Positions 24,175-33,106 of a DNA stretch of 39,739 nucleotides are shown here, piece by piece. Origin of the DNA: an uncultured Anaerolineae bacterium (GTDB lineage Bacteria; Chloroflexota; Anaerolineae; J036; Brachytrichaceae). The notes under the pieces are model-generated. The model worked only from the letters and a program-made list of their open reading frames with translations. It did no database searches and had not been told where the DNA came from. A program made the translations under genes and the position numbers. Location of the stretch: the NCBI GenBank assembly GCA_938034415.1, contig CALHLE010000078.1, positions 1 through 39,739 on the forward strand, read 5' to 3'. Every line of letters starts with the position of its first letter. Position 1 is the stretch's first letter.

Positions 24175-25287
24175 ATGAAGCAACCGAGTTTCAACATTGG
24201 GATCGAAGAAGAGTATCAAATCGTTGATCCGCAGACACGCGAGCTGCGCAGCTACATCACGCAGATGATCGAGGACAAGACGCGCACGCTGATGGAGATT
24301 GACATCAAGCCGGAGCTGCACCAATCCATCGTCGAGGTCGGCACCAAGGTATGCCAGACGCCTGCCGAGGCGCGCGCAGACCTGATCCGCCTGCGGCGTG
24401 GCGTGATGGAGCTGGCCGGCCATCATGGGCTGAAGATCGTGGCCGCCGGCACGCACCCCTTCTCGAGCTGGCTGCAGCAGGAGATCACCCCCTTCGAGCG
24501 TTACGCCGGCGTGCGGCAGGATATGCAGATCCTCGCCCAGCAGTTGCTCATCTTCGGCACACACGTCCACATCGGCATCGAGGATCCCGAAGTGCTGATT
24601 GACGTGATGAACGTGGCGCGTTACCTCATGCCGCACATCCTGTGCCTCTCCACCAGCTCGCCGTTCTGGGTGGGCCAGAACACCGGGCTGATGAGCTACC
24701 GCAGCGTGGTCTTCCGCAACTTCCCGCGCACCGGCACCGCGCCGCGCTTCAACTCATACGCCGAGTTCCAGCGCTTCGTGGACACGCTGGTCAAGACCAA
24801 CAGCATCCCAGATGGCACCAAGATCTGGTGGGATCTGCGACCGAACCACAAGTATCCGACTCTGGAGATGCGCGTGTGCGACGTGTGCACCCGCGTGGAC
24901 GAAGCGATCTGCATCGCCGCGATCTACCAGGCGATCTGTTACAAGTGCTGGAAGCTGCGCCGCAGCAACATGACCTTTCGCGTGTATTCCTCATCGCTGA
25001 TCGAAGAGAACAAGTGGCGCGCGGTGCGCTACGGCTTGGACGGCAAGCTGATTGACTTCGGCAAGCAGGAAGAATTGCCGGCCCGCGACCTGGTGACCGA
25101 GATGATCGAGTGGTTCATCGGCGACGTGGTGGATGAGCTGGGCAGTCGCCAGGAGGTCGAATACGCCTACACGATCATGCGAGAAGGCACCAGCGCGCAC
25201 CGCCAGCTCGAAACGTATCGCCAAACTGGCGACCTGAAAGCCGTGGTCGATCGCCTGATCCGCGAGACGGAAGAAGGCGTGCTGTAA
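24175..25287 (+). CDS. Carboxylate-amine ligase, GCS2/YbdK family
   Basis: This is a 370-residue enzyme of the glutamate-cysteine ligase type 2 family. The N-terminus has [16 protein letters not shown], the ATP/metal glutamate cluster. Further conserved pieces are [17 protein letters not shown] (about 51-67), [14 protein letters not shown] (about 128-141, with His residues), and [21 protein letters not shown] (about 217-237). In E. coli YbdK this family has weak gamma-glutamylcysteine synthetase activity, but many members have other amine and acid substrates. The ATG at 24175 is chosen; the open frame starts at 24157 with a TTG. It is the last ligase in the cassette and the gene after it begins 7 bases downstream. 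Confidence 0.9.
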   Translation: MKQPSFNIGIEEEYQIVDPQTRELRSYITQMIEDKTRTLMEIDIKPELHQSIVEVGTKVCQTPAEARADLIRLRRGVMELAGHHGLKIVAAGTHPFSSWLQQEITPFERYAGVRQDMQILAQQLLIFGTHVHIGIEDPEVLIDVMNVARYLMPHILCLSTSSPFWVGQNTGLMSYRSVVFRNFPRTGTAPRFNSYAEFQRFVDTLVKTNSIPDGTKIWWDLRPNHKYPTLEMRVCDVCTRVDEAICIAAIYQAICYKCWKLRRSNMTFRVYSSSLIEENKWRAVRYGLDGKLIDFGKQEELPARDLVTEMIEWFIGDVVDELGSRQEVEYAYTIMREGTSAHRQLETYRQTGDLKAVVDRLIRETEEGVL

Positions 25288-25288
25288 T
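25283..25288 (+). promoter_or_regulatory. -10-like element before the GHMP gene (leaderless candidate)
   Basis: TGTAAT, 6 bases upstream of the ATG at 25295 and overlapping the stop codon of the GCS2 gene; 5 of 6 match to TATAAT. Confidence 0.4.
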
Positions 25289-25294
25289 TTCCCG

Positions 25295-26464
25295 ATGGCG
25301 ACGCATATCCCCCGCGGCTTCAAAGAGATCGCCGGCTTCATGCACGCGGCGCATGATGACATCCTTGATGCGCTGGGCCGGCATGGCATCACCTTCCCCG
25401 ACTATCCGACCTTCGACCGACCGGGCAACCCGCGCGGCGTCGCCGCAGCCAAAGCCCACCCGATGCAGGGCATCCTGAAGTACCATGGCCTGGCCGATTG
25501 GGAGTGGCGCATCGCCTTTCTGCCCAGCATCAGCGTCACCAACGATGTGGCCTACTCGATTACGCTGGTCGAGTTTGACCCTGACTTGGCAGAGGACGAC
25601 GTTTTTATCGGCGGTCAGCGCGCGACCGGCCGCGAGCTGGAGCGGGTCAAGCATAGCCTGAATGCTGTGCGCAACATCGCGGCGATCAAATCCTGCGCCC
25701 GCGTGCGCTCGCGCAATGTGGTCGCCGGCGGCGCGTTGCGCGCAGGCAAAGGGCTGGGCACCAGCGCCAGCGGCTCGGCGGCCCTAGCGATGGCGGCGAT
25801 TGCTGCAGCGTTTGGGCAGGAAGCCGTAGAGAACTGGCGCTTCGTCAGCGCCATGTCGCGCCTCTTGGCCGGCAGCGGCTGCCGCGCCGCAACCGGCGGC
25901 GTCTCCCTCTGGATGTCCTATCCGGGGATTGCGCATGAGGACAGCTTCGCCGTCCGGCTGGACACGCGCGGCCAACTGGCCGACATGCGCCTGATCACCG
26001 TGCCGCTCGATTCGCGCATCGGCCTGAAGACCGAGCGCGCCCATGCCGACGCGCCCAATAGCCCGCTCTTCAAATGCTGGATGCGCAACCGTCGCGACGA
26101 GGCGCTGCGCTGCATCGAGGCGGTCTTGTCCGGCGATTGGCTGACGGTGGCGCAGATGGCCGAGGCCGACAGCATCACGCTGCATGCGGTGACGATGACC
26201 GGCGGCGTCGAGCACAAACTCTTCGCCTGGGAGCCGGAGAACATCACCTTGTTCCGCGCCTGCGATGCGCTGCGGGCCGAAGGCGTGCCGGTCTACTTTT
26301 CAACCGATACCGGCCCGACGACCGTGCTGCTGACGGATGCGCTGCACGCAGCGCGGGTGATCGCCCACGTGCGCGAGCTGGGCTTTGACGCCGCTGAGGG
26401 CAACATCGCGCCGGGCGCGCAGTTGGTGGATGTGGAAGCGGCGCGGGAAGCGCTGGAGTCGTGA
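25295..26464 (+). CDS. Mevalonate (di)phosphate decarboxylase, GHMP family
   Basis: This is a 389-residue GHMP-superfamily enzyme. The GHMP ATP loop is GKGLGTSASGSAALA (151-165). The decarboxylase hallmark is LLAGSGCRAATGGVSLW (near 191-207), and KYHGLADWEWRIAFLPSIS (62-80) is the substrate-binding N-terminal strand. Diphosphomevalonate decarboxylases make isopentenyl diphosphate. A Roseiflexus enzyme that resembles this sequence was shown to act on mevalonate 5-phosphate in the alternative route to isopentenyl phosphate, so either substrate is possible here. No other mevalonate-pathway gene is in the window. The start is 7 bases after the GCS2 stop. It is unclear whether it belongs to that pathway or is simply adjacent. 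Confidence 0.85.
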   Translation: MATHIPRGFKEIAGFMHAAHDDILDALGRHGITFPDYPTFDRPGNPRGVAAAKAHPMQGILKYHGLADWEWRIAFLPSISVTNDVAYSITLVEFDPDLAEDDVFIGGQRATGRELERVKHSLNAVRNIAAIKSCARVRSRNVVAGGALRAGKGLGTSASGSAALAMAAIAAAFGQEAVENWRFVSAMSRLLAGSGCRAATGGVSLWMSYPGIAHEDSFAVRLDTRGQLADMRLITVPLDSRIGLKTERAHADAPNSPLFKCWMRNRRDEALRCIEAVLSGDWLTVAQMAEADSITLHAVTMTGGVEHKLFAWEPENITLFRACDALRAEGVPVYFSTDTGPTTVLLTDALHAARVIAHVRELGFDAAEGNIAPGAQLVDVEAAREALES

Positions 26465-26509
26465 GCGCGCTGGGTTGGCCAGAGCAGCCGGCCTTGGGCG
26501 ACTGGGCGC

Positions 26510-27187
26510 TCATCCCTGCCACTTCCGGTACTTCCACAGCGCCTTGAGGGTGGGCCAGCCATCTGCCGGCGAGAGCTTCTTCTGCTCGTAGCGGGCGTGA
26601 TAGTTGATCGGCACCTCGGCGATGGTGTAACCGCGACGCAAAATCTTGGCGGTGATCTCGGCTTCTACATCGAAACGCCGACACTCCAGTTGTAGCCCCT
26701 GCGCGACATCGCGCGCCATCGCCTTGTAGCACGTCTCCATGTCTTTCAGGGATGCGCCGTAGAGCAGATTTGTGGCGAGCGTGACGAAGCGATTGCCCAG
26801 CGCCATGTACCACTTCTGCGTGCCCAGGTCGCGCACGCCGTAGACAACCTTTGTCTCGCCGCGCAGGATCGGCGCAATCAGCTTGGCGTAATCGTTGGGG
26901 TCATACTCGAGGTCGGCATCCTGGATGATCACAATGTCACCGCTGACGTGCCGAAGCGCAGTCTGAATGGCAGCGCCCTTGCCGCCGTTCACCTCGTGCG
27001 TGATGATTTTTAGGTTGGGGATGTGCGTCTGCGTTTTCAGGATGTGCGGCGTGTCGTCCCGTGAGCAATCATCCACCAGCACGATCTCTTTCTCCACCGG
27101 ATCGAGCCTGACATTGGCCACACGTTGCAAGATTTCCGCGATGGTGTCGGCCTCGTTGAAGACCGGCATGATGATAGACAGCTTCAC
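26510..27187 (-). CDS. Glycosyltransferase family 2 (dolichol-phosphate mannosyltransferase-like)
   Basis: This is a 225-residue GT-A fold enzyme. The N-terminus MKLSIIMPVFNEADTIAEIL, the DDCSRDDTPHIL loop, NGGKGAAIQTAL and the DXD-type site IIQDADLEYDP (about 91-101) are the polyprenyl-phosphate glycosyltransferase signatures. DMETCYKAM and RRFDVEAEITAKILRRG follow. No membrane segments are present. It likely transfers a sugar to a polyprenyl phosphate for surface glycans or glycoproteins. It is the last gene in a minus-strand run, 3 bases after the dehydrogenase. Confidence 0.93.
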   Translation of the reverse strand: MKLSIIMPVFNEADTIAEILQRVANVRLDPVEKEIVLVDDCSRDDTPHILKTQTHIPNLKIITHEVNGGKGAAIQTALRHVSGDIVIIQDADLEYDPNDYAKLIAPILRGETKVVYGVRDLGTQKWYMALGNRFVTLATNLLYGASLKDMETCYKAMARDVAQGLQLECRRFDVEAEITAKILRRGYTIAEVPINYHARYEQKKLSPADGWPTLKALWKYRKWQG

Positions 27188-27190
27188 GAC

Positions 27191-28183
27191 CTAGTATCCT
27201 TGCCTGAAGTCTACCTGATTGATCAGCGGCTGACCACGGCTGAATCGCCTTAAGTTCTCCGCGAACAAAGCGGCGGCCCGCGCTTCGTAGTGTGGCGTTT
27301 GCCCGGCGATGTGCGGCGTGAGGATGACGCGGCCTTCGGCGGCCAACCGCCATAGTGGGCTATCGTCCGGCAGCGGCTCCTGCTCGAACACGTCCAGCGC
27401 GGCGCCGGCGATGCGTCTCTCAACGATCGCCGAGGCCAGCGCCTGCTCATCCACCACTGCGCCGCGCCCGATATTGATGAGGAACGCCGTGGGCTTCATC
27501 TGCCGAAGCGCGCCTGCGTCCAACATGTGCCGCGTCTCCGGCGTGAGCGGCGCGGCTACCACCACGAAGTCAGATTGCGCGAGCAGCATCGGCAGTCGGT
27601 CGCGCCCGATGAACGCAAGGTCATCATCGCGCGGCTCGTCTTCTGGCGGGATGCGTTTGCGCAGGGCGATCACCCGCATGCCGAACGCGCGCGCCAGCCG
27701 CGCGACCTCTCGGCCGATCTGGCCGTAGCCGATCAAGCCGAGCGTCGCGCCGCGCAGCTCCATCGGCATGAACGCTGCGCGGTCATTGCTCCATGCGCCG
27801 GCCTGCATCATCTTGAAGGCCGCCGGCAGCCTGTGCGCCAGTGCCAGCATCATCATGAGCGTATATTCGCCGATGTTGACGGCATGGATGCCTGCGCCGG
27901 TCGTGAGGATCACCTCACCAGATGCGAAGATGGGGGCGTTGATCACCGTGTCCACGCCGGCCCAGTGCATCTGCACCCAGCGTAGCTTGGGCGCTGCTGC
28001 GCGCGAAGGCGGCTCGCCATAGGCGTAGTACACGTCGGCTTGGGCGAGCACGTCGGCCGGGATCTCATCGGGCGTCGCCTTGGGGAACTGATAGCAGCGA
28101 ACGCCCGGCGCGGCTTGCTCGAACAACGCGAGCGAATCGGCGCCAAATGTGCCTGTTGAAACGATGGTCAGCGGTCGAGTCAT
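27191..28183 (-). CDS. D-2-hydroxyacid dehydrogenase
   Basis: This is a 330-residue NAD(P)-dependent enzyme. The Rossmann motif is LGLIGYGQIGREVARLA (about 147-163). The conserved active-site segments are NIGRGAVVDEQALASAI with its catalytic Arg (around 234-250), DVFEQEPLPDDSPLW with Glu (264-278), and LTPHIAGQTPHY with His (about 288-299). These define the D-2-hydroxyacid dehydrogenase family (phosphoglycerate, glyoxylate, lactate types). The early region WAGVDTVINAP and the C-terminal QPLINQVDFRQGY are typical. The 2-hydroxyacid is not determined. It lies between a CAP-domain gene (37 bases) and a GT2 gene (3 bases). Confidence 0.93.
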   Translation of the reverse strand: MTRPLTIVSTGTFGADSLALFEQAAPGVRCYQFPKATPDEIPADVLAQADVYYAYGEPPSRAAAPKLRWVQMHWAGVDTVINAPIFASGEVILTTGAGIHAVNIGEYTLMMMLALAHRLPAAFKMMQAGAWSNDRAAFMPMELRGATLGLIGYGQIGREVARLARAFGMRVIALRKRIPPEDEPRDDDLAFIGRDRLPMLLAQSDFVVVAAPLTPETRHMLDAGALRQMKPTAFLINIGRGAVVDEQALASAIVERRIAGAALDVFEQEPLPDDSPLWRLAAEGRVILTPHIAGQTPHYEARAAALFAENLRRFSRGQPLINQVDFRQGY

Positions 28184-28220
28184 AGCGTGTGTGCAGGGCA
28201 GAGCCAGTCCAGCGATGCGT

Positions 28221-29456
28221 TCATCGGCGCCTTAGGAGCGCGAACACGCCCAGCGCGATGACGCTTGCTTGCGCGAGAAGATAGGCCGGAATGATCCATC
28301 CCATCGGCAACGCGCTTGCTTCAGCAGCATCGAACTGCTGCGCTGCGGCTTCCGTCATCGGGCTGGGGATGACGGCGACCGGCGCGGCGGGCAGCGGCGT
28401 AGGTGTGGGCGTCGGCCGTATGACCACAATCACCGCCGCCGGCGTCGGTTGCGGCGATGGGACGGGCGTGCGGGTCGCTTCGGGGGCCAGGGTGATGACC
28501 ACAGCCATGGCGCTGCCGGGGTCTGCGGCCGCCGGCGCATCGGCCGCAGCAGACTGCGATGGCGCCGGTTGTGCCGCTCCGATTGCCTCCGGCGATGCGA
28601 TCACGTCCCCAGGCGACACAGGGCGGACGGCATCGCGCGCGTTCGGGTCATATTCGATGCTGTCGCTGGCGAGGGTTGTGCGGCCGGCGCCGTCGCGCAT
28701 CTCGACATAGACGGTCTGTTTGCCGGGCTGTCGCGCGAGCGTGAAGGGGATCAGCCGCTCCCAGGGCTGCCACCGAGCGCCGGCGAAGTCCGGCCGATCG
28801 CTCAGCCGCACCTCGATCACGCGCCCGATGGCGTTGGCGCTACCTTCGGGCACGGCTTCCTCCTGCGTCAACATCACGGCGACCTGCCGTTCGTTGGTCA
28901 CCGGCGCATCGTCGTTGATGAAGACGGGCAGCAGATTCGGCTGCGCGCCGAAGGTAAGCGTCCAATAGGTGCGCAGGTTGTCTTTGGCGATGCCGATGCC
29001 CACCTCGCGCAGCTTGGGGCTGAGCACGACGCGCCGTTGCCCCTCATCGCTCAAGAAGAAGGCCAGCGCTTCCTCGAATGTGCCTTGCCCGGCGTAGAGG
29101 CTTTCTGCCCAGATGCGCTGTTGCGGCCAGGCTGCGTAGCCTGTCGCTTCGATGCGTTGGCGCGGTGAAGAGCCGTCGGATCCTGTCTCGTCTATGAATC
29201 CTTTGCTGGCCATGTCGTCGCTGTGGCGCTGGGCGGCTTTGTCCAGGAGCGGGTTCCAGGCGAGCGGCGGCAGGCCGTTGTCGCGTCGCGCCGCGTTCAG
29301 CTTCGCGAGCGCGTCCAGCTTCTCCGGCGGTTGGCCGACGGCGGGCGATGAGACGCCGGCGCACAGGCACGTGAGGAGCGTTGCGCCCAGCGCGCGCAGC
29401 GCCGCGCGCGTGGCAACGTTCAAGGCGCTTTTGGCGTTGACCGCGTGAGGGATCAC
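28221..29456 (-). CDS. CAP (SCP-like) domain secreted or membrane-anchored protein
   Basis: This is a 411-residue protein. A signal peptide (about 1-41, hydrophobic AALRALGATLLTCLCAG) precedes a CAP domain of about 45-170, with KLNAARRDNGLPPLAWNPLL, RHSDDMASKGF and LSPKLREVGIGIA. His78 is kept, but the second family His (normally in a GHR motif) is replaced by Gln (SDEGQRRVV), so metal binding may be lost. A middle beta-rich domain follows, then a Pro/Thr/Ala-rich linker (about 290-375), and a C-terminal membrane helix ending in RRR. This resembles a surface protein tethered by the tail. The start overlaps the upstream glycosyltransferase by 4 bases. Confidence 0.85.
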   Translation of the reverse strand: MIPHAVNAKSALNVATRAALRALGATLLTCLCAGVSSPAVGQPPEKLDALAKLNAARRDNGLPPLAWNPLLDKAAQRHSDDMASKGFIDETGSDGSSPRQRIEATGYAAWPQQRIWAESLYAGQGTFEEALAFFLSDEGQRRVVLSPKLREVGIGIAKDNLRTYWTLTFGAQPNLLPVFINDDAPVTNERQVAVMLTQEEAVPEGSANAIGRVIEVRLSDRPDFAGARWQPWERLIPFTLARQPGKQTVYVEMRDGAGRTTLASDSIEYDPNARDAVRPVSPGDVIASPEAIGAAQPAPSQSAAADAPAAADPGSAMAVVITLAPEATRTPVPSPQPTPAAVIVVIRPTPTPTPLPAAPVAVIPSPMTEAAAQQFDAAEASALPMGWIIPAYLLAQASVIALGVFALLRRR

Positions 29457-31489
29457 GGTGTTGTCACCTCCACTTCGCCGAGCAGCACCGCCTCGCCCAG
29501 CGCGCGGCCGCCGCGATAAGCGGTCAGGCGTCGGCCGGTCGCAGGATGATAGACGCCGACCAGGACGCGATACATACCGGGCGGCAGATCGGCCGGCGCG
29601 ACCATGGCGCGCGCGTCGCGCAGCGTTTCGCCAGGCTGCCAGCGCGTCATCGGCAGCAGCGCGTTCAGCGGCTGCCGGTCGCTCTGAAAGACCGGCCGAT
29701 CATCTGTGCCGGTCACGTGCACGAACACCTTGTAGTCGGTGCGCATTGGTTGCTGCGTTGCCCACTCCAGGATGACGTAGAACCAGTCGCCGGCCTGCGC
29801 GCGCGCACGTTGCCAGGATCGCTGCAGCGCGATGCGCTCGCCCCCCGGCTCGCCGAAGACGACGCCGACGTCGCGAAAGTCCGGGCGCGCGACCGGCCAT
29901 CTCGTGACGCGGTAGAGCGGCAGGCGAATCTGAGCGAAGTTATACTCGCCGATCTCGTAGCCGTTCGGCCACAATGTGGATTCGACGAACCGTTGCGGGT
30001 CCACCACATCGTCCTGCCACAACATTAATCGCACGCGCTGCGGTCGTTGAGTGTTCAACGCTTCGAGCACGACCTCATCGTCGGATAGCACGCCGTGCAA
30101 CCCTGCCGGCAGGGCAACAAGGCTGCCGGCCTGCTTGCTCGGCCAGTAGTATGTCACGGCGAAGTTATCGCGCGACATTATCACGAGGTCGCCCGGCTCA
30201 AGCGCCTCCACCACATGTTGAACAGCGCCGCGGGTGTCCTCGCGCTGAAGCGCCGGATCGCTCAGGTAGGCGCGAAGCGCGGGCAGCCAGGTCGTGCCGA
30301 TGAGCAGCAGCGCCGTGGCGCCCGAAGCCAAGGGCGCGATGCGACGGATGACGGGCGACGCATGGCCGGCGCCCAATGCGCCGGACGCGCCGAACAACAC
30401 GCATGCCATCGGCGCAACGTAGATTAGGTAGCGCGGGTGGAACACTGAGCGGTAGGGATAAACGACGCGCACGGCAATCGTCGCCGCCAGCAACGGTCCG
30501 ACGATCAAGGCGAGCAACACCGCCAGCTCGCGCCAACGCTGCTGCGATGCCATGCCGGCGATGCCCAGCGCGCCTGCGCCGGCCAGCAGCCACGCCCAGC
30601 CGTCGGGCAACGGCCAGCCCTGCCCACCGCCGGCAAAGCTGCGCATCCACTCCAGCAGCCGGCCGCTGATTGTGTTGAGGGGAAAGGCGAAGCCGTCGTC
30701 GTAGGCGAAGCCCACCGAAGCGATGAATAGCCAAGGGATGAGCGAGGCAATGACGCCGGCCGCCGCGATGAGAAATTGAAGACCGAACGCTGAGAACAGG
30801 GCGGGTTTATCGCGCTGCGACGCGATCAAGACGGCGAGGAAGTGAGCCGGCAGCACAAAGATGGCGTAGTAGTGACTGTAGATTGCAAGCGCCAAAAGCG
30901 CCGCCGACGCGATGAGATAGCGCCGGTGCGGCGCTTCGCGCGCCTTACGGCTTCCGTCCTGTGTTGCGCGCTGCAGCCAGCGCCACAGCCAGTAGCTCGA
31001 CGCGGTACATAGCGCCGCGATGAGCGCATACATGCGCGTCTCCTGCGCGTACCACACAGCGAACGGGCACACTGCGTAGAGCGCCCCGGCGATAAGCGGC
31101 GCTAACGAGCGAAGCGCGGCGGACGAATGCGCCGTTGGTGAGGCGCATTCGAGGCCGCGCAGCAGCGCGCGTGTGAAGGCGATGACCAGCGCGACGGTAG
31201 CCGTATCGGCTGCTGCAGAGATGAAGCGCAGGGCGAACTCTGATTGGCCGGCCAGCCCGATCCAGGCGTGCAGCAGCGCGTAGTAGAGGGGTGGGCTGCG
31301 GTCGCCCGCCGTGGTCAGCGCCATTTCGACCAGCGACATGCGCGCCAGGTGCCATGACCACCCTTCGTCAAACCATAGGCTTTGCTTGTCGAGGCCGTAG
31401 ACTCGCAAGAGCCAGGCACCTAGCAATAGGCCCGCCGCAAGCACCTGCGCGCTCCTGGCGCTCGAAACCGGTTGCGTTGGACTATTCAA
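29453..31489 (-). CDS. Integral membrane glycosyltransferase, GT39/83 (ArnT/PMT)-like
   Basis: This is a 678-residue protein with about 10-12 membrane helices in the N-terminal 420 residues and a soluble C-terminal domain of about 480-678. The first extracytoplasmic loop has [12 protein letters not shown], the DE motif of the dolichyl-phosphate-mannose/ArnT-type transferases that use lipid-linked sugars. The [17 protein letters not shown] segment is also typical. The C-terminal part ([30 protein letters not shown]) looks beta-rich. Together with the GT2 gene downstream it could form a lipid-sugar-dependent surface glycosylation route. The start overlaps radC by 8 bases, and the stop overlaps the CAP gene by 4. 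Confidence 0.87.
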   Translation of the reverse strand: MNSPTQPVSSARSAQVLAAGLLLGAWLLRVYGLDKQSLWFDEGWSWHLARMSLVEMALTTAGDRSPPLYYALLHAWIGLAGQSEFALRFISAAADTATVALVIAFTRALLRGLECASPTAHSSAALRSLAPLIAGALYAVCPFAVWYAQETRMYALIAALCTASSYWLWRWLQRATQDGSRKAREAPHRRYLIASAALLALAIYSHYYAIFVLPAHFLAVLIASQRDKPALFSAFGLQFLIAAAGVIASLIPWLFIASVGFAYDDGFAFPLNTISGRLLEWMRSFAGGGQGWPLPDGWAWLLAGAGALGIAGMASQQRWRELAVLLALIVGPLLAATIAVRVVYPYRSVFHPRYLIYVAPMACVLFGASGALGAGHASPVIRRIAPLASGATALLLIGTTWLPALRAYLSDPALQREDTRGAVQHVVEALEPGDLVIMSRDNFAVTYYWPSKQAGSLVALPAGLHGVLSDDEVVLEALNTQRPQRVRLMLWQDDVVDPQRFVESTLWPNGYEIGEYNFAQIRLPLYRVTRWPVARPDFRDVGVVFGEPGGERIALQRSWQRARAQAGDWFYVILEWATQQPMRTDYKVFVHVTGTDDRPVFQSDRQPLNALLPMTRWQPGETLRDARAMVAPADLPPGMYRVLVGVYHPATGRRLTAYRGGRALGEAVLLGEVEVTTP

Positions 31490-32231
31490 AGCCGAGGCCT
31501 TGTTCCTTTAGACTGATGTAGCGATTATGTGCGATTATGATGTGGTCGAGTACCTCGATGTTCAGCAGCTTGCCGGCTTGCACGAGCGACCGCGTGACGG
31601 CAACATCCTCGGCCGATGGCGACGGGTCGCCCGAAGGATGGTTATGCGCGAATATGATGGAGGCGCAATTGCTGCGGATGGCCTCACGGAATACTTCGCC
31701 CACGCGCACGCTGGCGCCGTTCAAGCTGCCGCGATAAATCATTGGTGTGCCCAACACCCGGTTGCGCGTGTCGAGCAGCACGACGCGCACTTCCTCCTGC
31801 TCAAGCAGGCTCATGTTCGGCATGAGCAGTTGTGCCGCGTCGGCCGGCGTCTTCACCTGCGGGCGCGTGTCCGGTGTGCTGAGCGCCAGGCGCCGGCCCA
31901 GCTCTAGCGCCGCTTTGATCTCGATGGCCTTGACTGGGCCGATGCCGTGCACCTGTTGCAATTCATCCAGGCTGGCATGCGCTAAGCCGATCAGACCGCC
32001 GAATTTCATCAGCACGGCATCTGCCAGTTGGAGCGCGCTGACCCCTTCTGCGCCGCTGCGCAGGATGATGGCCAGCAGTTCGCGCTGCGACATACCTGTC
32101 GCGCCAATTTCCCGGAAGCGCTCGCGCGGGCGTTCGCCTTCGGGGATGTCACAGATGCGCGCGCGGTACTCCGGCCGGCTGCCGGCGGCTTTGGCGTCGC
32201 TGGGTGACGGCTGAGTCGAGGCGTCGCTCAC
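31482..32231 (-). CDS. radC: RadC family JAB-domain protein
   Basis: This is a 249-residue protein. The N-terminal helix-hairpin-helix region has [22 protein letters not shown]. The JAB/MPN metal motif is [15 protein letters not shown] (H-x-H plus Asp), near the C-terminus. RadC was once named a DNA repair factor; its biochemical role is unsettled, and a metal-dependent isopeptidase or nuclease function has been suggested. The start is GTG at 32231, with a -10-like TATACT 9 bases upstream. A longer frame to 32588 would run opposite to the divergent gene and is unlikely. The gene leads a five-gene minus-strand run. Confidence 0.92.
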   Translation of the reverse strand: MSDASTQPSPSDAKAAGSRPEYRARICDIPEGERPRERFREIGATGMSQRELLAIILRSGAEGVSALQLADAVLMKFGGLIGLAHASLDELQQVHGIGPVKAIEIKAALELGRRLALSTPDTRPQVKTPADAAQLLMPNMSLLEQEEVRVVLLDTRNRVLGTPMIYRGSLNGASVRVGEVFREAIRSNCASIIFAHNHPSGDPSPSAEDVAVTRSLVQAGKLLNIEVLDHIIIAHNRYISLKEQGLGFE

Positions 32232-32240
32232 AATGCGGGC

Positions 32241-32248
32241 AGTATAAT
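32241..32248. promoter_or_regulatory. Overlapping back-to-back -10 elements
   Basis: The 8 bases AGTATAAT carry TATAAT on the plus strand (32243-32248) and TATACT on the minus strand (32246-32241). The minus-strand element would drive radC from a near-leaderless position (9 bases to the GTG). The plus-strand element would give a leader of about 70 bases before the zinc-ribbon gene. Confidence 0.5.
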
Positions 32249-32322
32249 CGTCAATTATCTGAGACCCATGCGCAGCTTCCGAGTTTTGAGACGGTGGAAG
32301 TCTGCGAAAAATTACTTCGCCT

Positions 32323-33087
32323 ATGGCCGAAAACATCAGCAGCCTGATCGTCGCCGCCGTCAGCCTGTGCAGCGCTGTCCTGGTTGCCTTGCTCGCCGGC
32401 ATGACGATCTGGACCTTCCGCGACATCCGCTCGCGCACGCGCGACCCATTCGTGCAAATTCTCGCCACCGTCATGGTCGGCGTCATCCCCATCGGCGGCA
32501 TCCTCGTGTATCTCATGCTTCGCCCGCGCGAGACGTTGAGCGAACAGTACGTGCGCGCCTTGGAGGAAGAGTCGCTGCTGGCCAGCATCGAGAATCAGGA
32601 GTTCTGCCCCACCTGTGGCCGTCGCGTGGATTCCGACATGCAGTTCTGCCCCTCTTGCCACACGAAGCTGCGCAACGCATGCCCAAACTGCGGGCGCGCC
32701 GTGCATCTCTCGTGGGACTTGTGCCCATACTGCGGCAGCAGCCTGGTGCCTGAGATGCCCGCTGCGACGGTGGCCCGGCCGCAGCCGAAGCGCGTAAGCG
32801 CAGCGGCGCCGCCGCAGGTGCCTGCGCCGGCGATGGCAGCGATTGCGCAGCCGCGGGCGGCCAAGCCCAGTCTGCTGGATCGGATGAGCGAAGCGATTGG
32901 TGGGATGGTGGACAAAATGGCTTCGTTCGTGGCGCCGCCTGCGCCAAATGGGCGACCGGGCGACAATGCCGAGGGGACGTCGGCACCCCCGCCTGTAGCG
33001 AATGTGAAGGCCAGCGTCAGCAACAGCGCGCCCCCCTATCCCAAGCCGGTGAAGAAGCCTGCCGTTAACCGGGAGGAACTGGAGTAG
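32323..33087 (+). CDS. Membrane-anchored double zinc-ribbon protein
   Basis: This is a 254-residue protein. Two hydrophobic helices (about residues 6-28 and 46-66) are followed by four CxxC pairs (CPTC, CPSC, CPNC, CPYC; about 90-140), that is two zinc ribbons of the DZR type. A Pro/Ala-rich segment and then a charged tail (about 145-254) follow. Such architecture occurs in bacterial proteins of unknown function with the zinc ribbons facing the cytoplasm. No enzymatic motif is seen. The ATG at 32323 has no clear Shine-Dalgarno; an out-of-frame ATG at 32268 leads to a spurious reading frame. The polX gene follows after 19 bases. Confidence 0.82.
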   Translation: MAENISSLIVAAVSLCSAVLVALLAGMTIWTFRDIRSRTRDPFVQILATVMVGVIPIGGILVYLMLRPRETLSEQYVRALEEESLLASIENQEFCPTCGRRVDSDMQFCPSCHTKLRNACPNCGRAVHLSWDLCPYCGSSLVPEMPAATVARPQPKRVSAAAPPQVPAPAMAAIAQPRAAKPSLLDRMSEAIGGMVDKMASFVAPPAPNGRPGDNAEGTSAPPPVANVKASVSNSAPPYPKPVKKPAVNREELE

Positions 33088-33106
33088 CCGGCGTCACCGT
33101 CGTTCT

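Noticed and set aside
28269-29168. A 299-codon plus-strand frame opposite the CAP-domain gene
   Set aside because: Shadow of the Pro/Ala-rich coding sequence on the other strand, with Arg/Gly-biased composition.
32268-32753. A 161-codon plus-strand frame overlapping the zinc-ribbon gene
   Set aside because: Different frame from the gene with helices and CxxC motifs; Arg/His-rich composition indicates a shadow.
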